Shown here piece after piece: positions 60,220 to 64,000 of a DNA stretch of 64,000 bases. Made by a program: the position numbers and the translations under genes. The stretch's first letter is position 1; each line of letters opens with the position of its first letter. This stretch comes from Porogramme epimiltina (Eukaryota > Basidiomycota > Agaricomycetes > Polyporales > Polyporaceae): positions 1 through 64,000 of the forward strand of contig FTLJ01000759.1 of assembly GCA_900155495.1 (NCBI GenBank), given 5' to 3'. The notes beneath the pieces were generated by a model. It had not been told where the DNA came from and made no database searches. It was given only the letters and a program-made list of their open reading frames with translations.

Positions 60220-62384
60220 ATGGGGTTCAAGTCACTTCTCGCGTCCCTCCTTCTCGTTTCAGTCGTCTCTGCACAGCTCACTGGCCCTGTTGGTCCCACG
60301 ACATCGCTGGCATCGAAGCAGAACAAGATCTGTAATGTTCTTGACTATGGAGGATCTATCGGATCCAGCGACATTGGCCCAGCCATAACCAGCGCATTCA
60401 CGGTTTGTCTCCAAATCCTGGTCAACATTCCATATTCTGAAATGTTTTCATGACTAGAACTGTGTACTCAAAAACTCTGGGTCCACGCTCTACGTCCCCG
60501 CCGGTTAGCTCTTCATGCCATCGGCCTTATTTGGAAGCTGACAGCGGCCGCAGGCAACTACAATATGCAGACTTGGGTCACCCTGAGCGGTGGCACCAAG
60601 TGGGCTTTTCGTCTTGACGGCTTGATTTCTCGCACTTGTGAGTCACAGCGTATCGTTTTCCCGGCCCTATTATATGTATTCACGGCCCTTATATCAGCCA
60701 CTACGCACGGCAATATGATCGGAATCCAAAACGCCAACGACTTCGAGTTCTATTCTGCTAACAGCGCGGGAGGTATTCAAGGTTACGGGTACCAGTGCCG
60801 TAACGATGGGTGCGTCTCGGCGCAGAATATATAATAGAACAATTACAGAACTCATCTCTCATGCAGACCTCGCCTCATTCGCATAATCACCTCGACCAAT
60901 TGGTCTGTTCATGATCTCATCCTTGTAGACTGTGAGTGCACGATAGGTTTGCCGTGTAGCAGGTGGATAAACATTTCCTTGAACAGCACCTGAGTTCCAT
61001 CTGGTTGTTGAGAACGGCTCCAACGGAGAGGTGTATAACATGGCTATTCGCGGTACGTACAAACCCTCATCCATGAGTTGAGTCGGTTTCTCACTTGCAT
61101 GTAGGTGCCAACCTTGGTGGCTCTGACGGTGTTGATGTATGGGGGACAAACCACTGGGTCCACGACGTGGAAGTTACCAACCGCGACGAATGTGTTACTG
61201 TGAAAGTAAGTTCCGTCGAGGCTGAATGCTAGCGCTTTCAATCGACTCATCACTATTCCTTAGTCACCCGCCTCTAACATCCTCATCGAGCGAAGTAAGT
61301 GGTCTGAGATTTCTCTTCGAGCCCGATGCTGAAACTGTAAAGTTTGGTGTAATCAATCTGGGGGTAGCGCAATCGGAAGCTTGTCTGACGGCACGGCCAT
61401 TGAGAACGTAATCTATAGGTGTGCATATAATGAATGCCTACGAGCGTGTCTCTCATCTTCGGACTCGACAGGAACGTATACACCAATGGAGGGAACCAGG
61501 CGTTTATGATCAAGAGTAACCTTGGCTCAGGCTACGTACGCAACGTCGTGTTCGACAGTTTCATCGCACGTGGGACGGCATATGGCCTCGACATCAACCA
61601 ATACTGGTCCTCGCAGAGCCCCGGCACGGGTGCTGGCGTCCAACTCTCCAACATCACGTTCTCCGTGAGCATTCCCCACCTCACCTTCCTCGAACTCCGC
61701 TCACCTCCCTCCGCTTGGTTAAGAACTGGAACGGAAACGTAGCGGACGGCGTGAAGCGTCCTCCCGTGCAGCTCATCTGCGCCGACGGCGCGCCCTGCTC
61801 CGGCATCACGCTCACGAACGTGAACATGTGGTCTCAAACGGACCAGGCCGTCATCAAGTGCGAGAGCGCGTACGGCTCCGGGCTCGCGTGCATCCGCAAC
61901 TCGGGCTCGCACACGTCCTATGCCGTCGTTACCCAGTCGATATCGAAGCCTGCAGGCTACTCGACACCGACGACCATGCCCGGAGACCTCTCGGACGGCT
62001 ACGCCACTAACGCAGCCATCCCGACGCCGTGAGTTTCTCTCCGCTTTCATATCGCTCTTCACGCCCCTGCTGATAAAGTATGTTACTCATAGGACAATCC
62101 CTACGTCGTTCTTCCCAGGGCTGGCCCAAATCAGCCCTCTCGCGAAGAACTCAGGCTCTGGAGGGGCTGCTCCTACGTCGAGCACGACGACCACCGCACC
62201 TGCTTCCGGTGCCACTGCCCCTGTCTACGGGCAGTGTGGTGGACAGGGTTGGACGGGCCCTACCGTCTGTGCGTCTGGCTCGAAGTGTGTGGTGTCGAAC
62301 GACTGTGAGTAGCCCGTGTTGGATTATACGTGGTCTTTGTTGTTGACGAGACGCGCAGATTACTCCCAGTGCATCCCCTCATGA
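60220..62384 (+). CDS. Secreted GH28 rhamnogalacturonan hydrolase with C-terminal CBM1
   Basis: Thirteen exons (60220-60402, 60458-60503, 60554-60637, 60698-60809, 60867-60931, 60987-61052, 61105-61205, 61264-61294, 61343-61418, 61472-61664, 61724-62028, 62093-62304, 62359-62384) give 499 aa. Signal peptide [18 protein letters not shown]. Beta-helix domain with [14 protein letters not shown] (catalytic Asp region ~193-196), NRDECVTVK (~211-219) and [13 protein letters not shown]; the DEC instead of DDC and the CNQSGG block point to the rhamnogalacturonase branch rather than homogalacturonan hydrolases. A Ser/Thr linker leads to a CBM1: [18 protein letters not shown], ending YYSQCIPS. Such enzymes cut branched pectin in plant cell walls; the CBM1 anchors to cellulose. 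Confidence 0.92.
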
Positions 62385-62966
62385 GGAGAATAGGATATAT
62401 GGCTGAGTTAGAGGGCTCATGGGTACCACATACGCACGTTCAGCGATGTGATTTTAGTTCAGAATTCCATGTTGGGAATACAAGTACTTGGTTCGAGACG
62501 AGGATCCATCGTATTGGCCAATGAAACCTTCAACGACGCCCATCGAGGTTCTCTAGCGTTCCGGGTGTCAGAGGTAATAATCCAACTATTTGCAAGCGAC
62601 TAGGATACGGATATACATCGTCGAACCAGCATTAGCTGCCAGCGCGCGTAAGTAAAGTACTGTAACGGCACGGCAGAAGTGTCCGTCGAAGCTACAGCTA
62701 ACCCAGGCCGATCGCTATCATATAGATACAGCAGAAGCGAAGGGTGATAAGTATAAGGCTACACAGCTAGGTATCCAGGGAGTGGAGGAGTCGAGTCGAG
62801 TCGAGTCAAATCGTGAAAATTACGAGCTACAGATTAAACCGAGGGGAATCGTCAGCAGGCGGGGGAAACGTCCATGCTGTGATCATCGCAAGTCATCACG
62901 GCCGCGCCGCGTGCGGAGGCGTCCAGACGCCCCGCACGGCGGGCGCATCTACGTGAGATCGTATCC
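62385..62966. other. Convergent intergenic region
   Basis: Stop-to-stop region with a small GAGTC repeat; no gene recognised. Confidence 0.4.
62788..62807. repeat. (GAGTC)4 microsatellite
   Basis: Four perfect tandem copies of a 5-base unit. Confidence 0.7.
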
Positions 62967-64000
62967 TCAGAGCTGGAGCAGCGCGCCGGCGAGGACCGCG
63001 ACTGCGGCGACGAGCGCGCCAGCGGTGTGCGCACCGCCGACCGCGCCGTTGCTGCCGGTCGAGCCCGTGGTGGCGCCGTTCGTCGCATTCTTGGCGTTCG
63101 CGAGGAAGGCGTCGAAGGTGTTGCCGCTCGACGGCGCGTTGATCGCGAAGACCATGCCGGCGTTGCAGTGGCTCTTCGGGTTGGTCTGCCTGCAGTACAC
63201 CCAGACGGGAGCAGACTGGAGGCGGGTATGTCAGCATTTAGACCAGGGCGTCGATGGGAGGCAAGTGAAAACTCACGTCGTTCACGGTGATCGTGAAGGT
63301 GGGAGCAACTGAGACATTGACGGCAGGCTCGCTACACGAAGATACAGTCAGCAACAGGTCAGGTTAAGGGCGTCGCAGACGTGATACTCACAATCCAGAG
63401 TCAAACCCAGTAAGGCCGTTGGTGCTCGACTCGCTAAGGGGCGTGCACGGGTCGGCGAACGAGCTCTGGGTAGCGGTGTGGTTCTTGTCCATGAACTGGA
63501 AGGTAACCTTGTCACCGATGTTCGCGGTGAGCGTGTTGGGCGAGAACTCGAGGGCGCCGTTCGCGCCAACCGTGACGACGTGAGATGTGCCAGAAGAGCT
63601 CGACGATGATGCCGACGAAGTCGAGGATGGGGACGTGGACGTGGCGGCGGCAGCGTCGGTGGTGTACGTGGTGGTTTGTGCTGCACCGTTCACGGTCACC
63701 GTCGCGGTTACGGTGATGACACTCGCGGAGGAGACAGGCTGGGTAGAGATGGCAGCTGCAGAGGTGGAGGCCGAGGAGGCGTTGGCCGAGCCGATCGCGT
63801 TGTTCTTGAAGGTATCGAAGTTGTTGCCGGGGTTAATCGCAAAGACCATACCCTGCTGGCAGTGACCGGTCTGGCGACAGTACACCCAGACGGGGTTGGT
63901 GTCGGTAACGGCGAACTGTGCGATAGTGAAGCGGTCGGTCTGGTTATCGGGGACAGGGACGCTAGGCGGTGGGGGGTAAGGGCGAATGCCAGATGTATGC
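62967..64000 (-). CDS. GPI-anchored cupredoxin-like protein (5' part outside window)
   Basis: Minus-strand exons 63392-63961, 63277-63331 and 62967-63215 are visible; a CTAG acceptor at 63961/63964 shows that further exons lie beyond base 64000. Two plastocyanin-like units are present. The first ends VWVYCRQTGHCQQGMVFAIN; the second has KVTFQFMDKNHTATQSSFAD and VWVYCRQTNPKSHCNAGMVF. Each has the C-x4/6-H-x4-M copper-ligand set, and the second also shows its first His. A Ser/Thr-rich linker separates them. The C-terminus AGALVAAVAVLAGALLQL is a GPI-attachment-type hydrophobic end. These proteins are common on fungal cell surfaces; electron transfer or copper binding is inferred. Confidence 0.85.

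Overview
The window is nuclear DNA of a filamentous basidiomycete, most likely an Agaricomycete of polypore type. The evidence is GC-rich coding sequence broken by many 45-80 nt GT-AG introns with CTGAC/CTAAC-like branch points, plus families typical of such fungi: SHR3, DUF3632, large F-box and BTB families, a DUF6593-like protein, a pectin-degrading GH28 with a fungal CBM1, and a GPI-anchored cupredoxin. The order-level placement is inference. No prokaryotic operons, CRISPR, rRNA or convincing tRNA were seen. Gene models were built by hand-joining exons so that splice phases close.

Layout. 0-5 kb: the 3' part of an EI24-type membrane protein and an unknown membrane-anchored disordered protein. 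5.3-5.8 kb: a tandem array of ~118-bp units. 6.7-13.5 kb: a DUF3632 protein, a disordered coiled-coil protein and an F-box protein on the opposite strand. 13.9-28 kb: a small unknown protein, mitochondrial RsfS-like factor, SHR3, histone H1, MZM1-like LYR protein, a mitochondrial GGQ release factor only 12 bp downstream, cyclase-associated protein, and a 19-exon PhoD-like phosphatase with micro-exons. 28-40.5 kb: Bre2/Ash2, a UBE2L3-like E2, a 1705-aa disordered protein, and a His-rich DUF6593-like protein. 40.5-45 kb is gene-poor. 45-55 kb: an O-fucosyltransferase-like enzyme, BTB protein, LETM1, ALKB1 and ATP12. 55.5-59.2 kb: a second F-box gene and a second DUF3632 gene. 60-64 kb: rhamnogalacturonan hydrolase with CBM1 and a cupredoxin cut by the window end.

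How the genes relate. Most are housekeeping genes without pathway clustering, though five act in mitochondria (RsfS-like, MZM1, release factor, LETM1, ATP12). Chromatin is represented by H1 and Bre2. Ubiquitin is represented by one E2, two F-box and one BTB protein. The right edge carries secreted and cell-surface genes. The most striking large-scale feature is that the DUF3632/F-box convergent pair occurs twice, ~45 kb apart, in inverted orientation.
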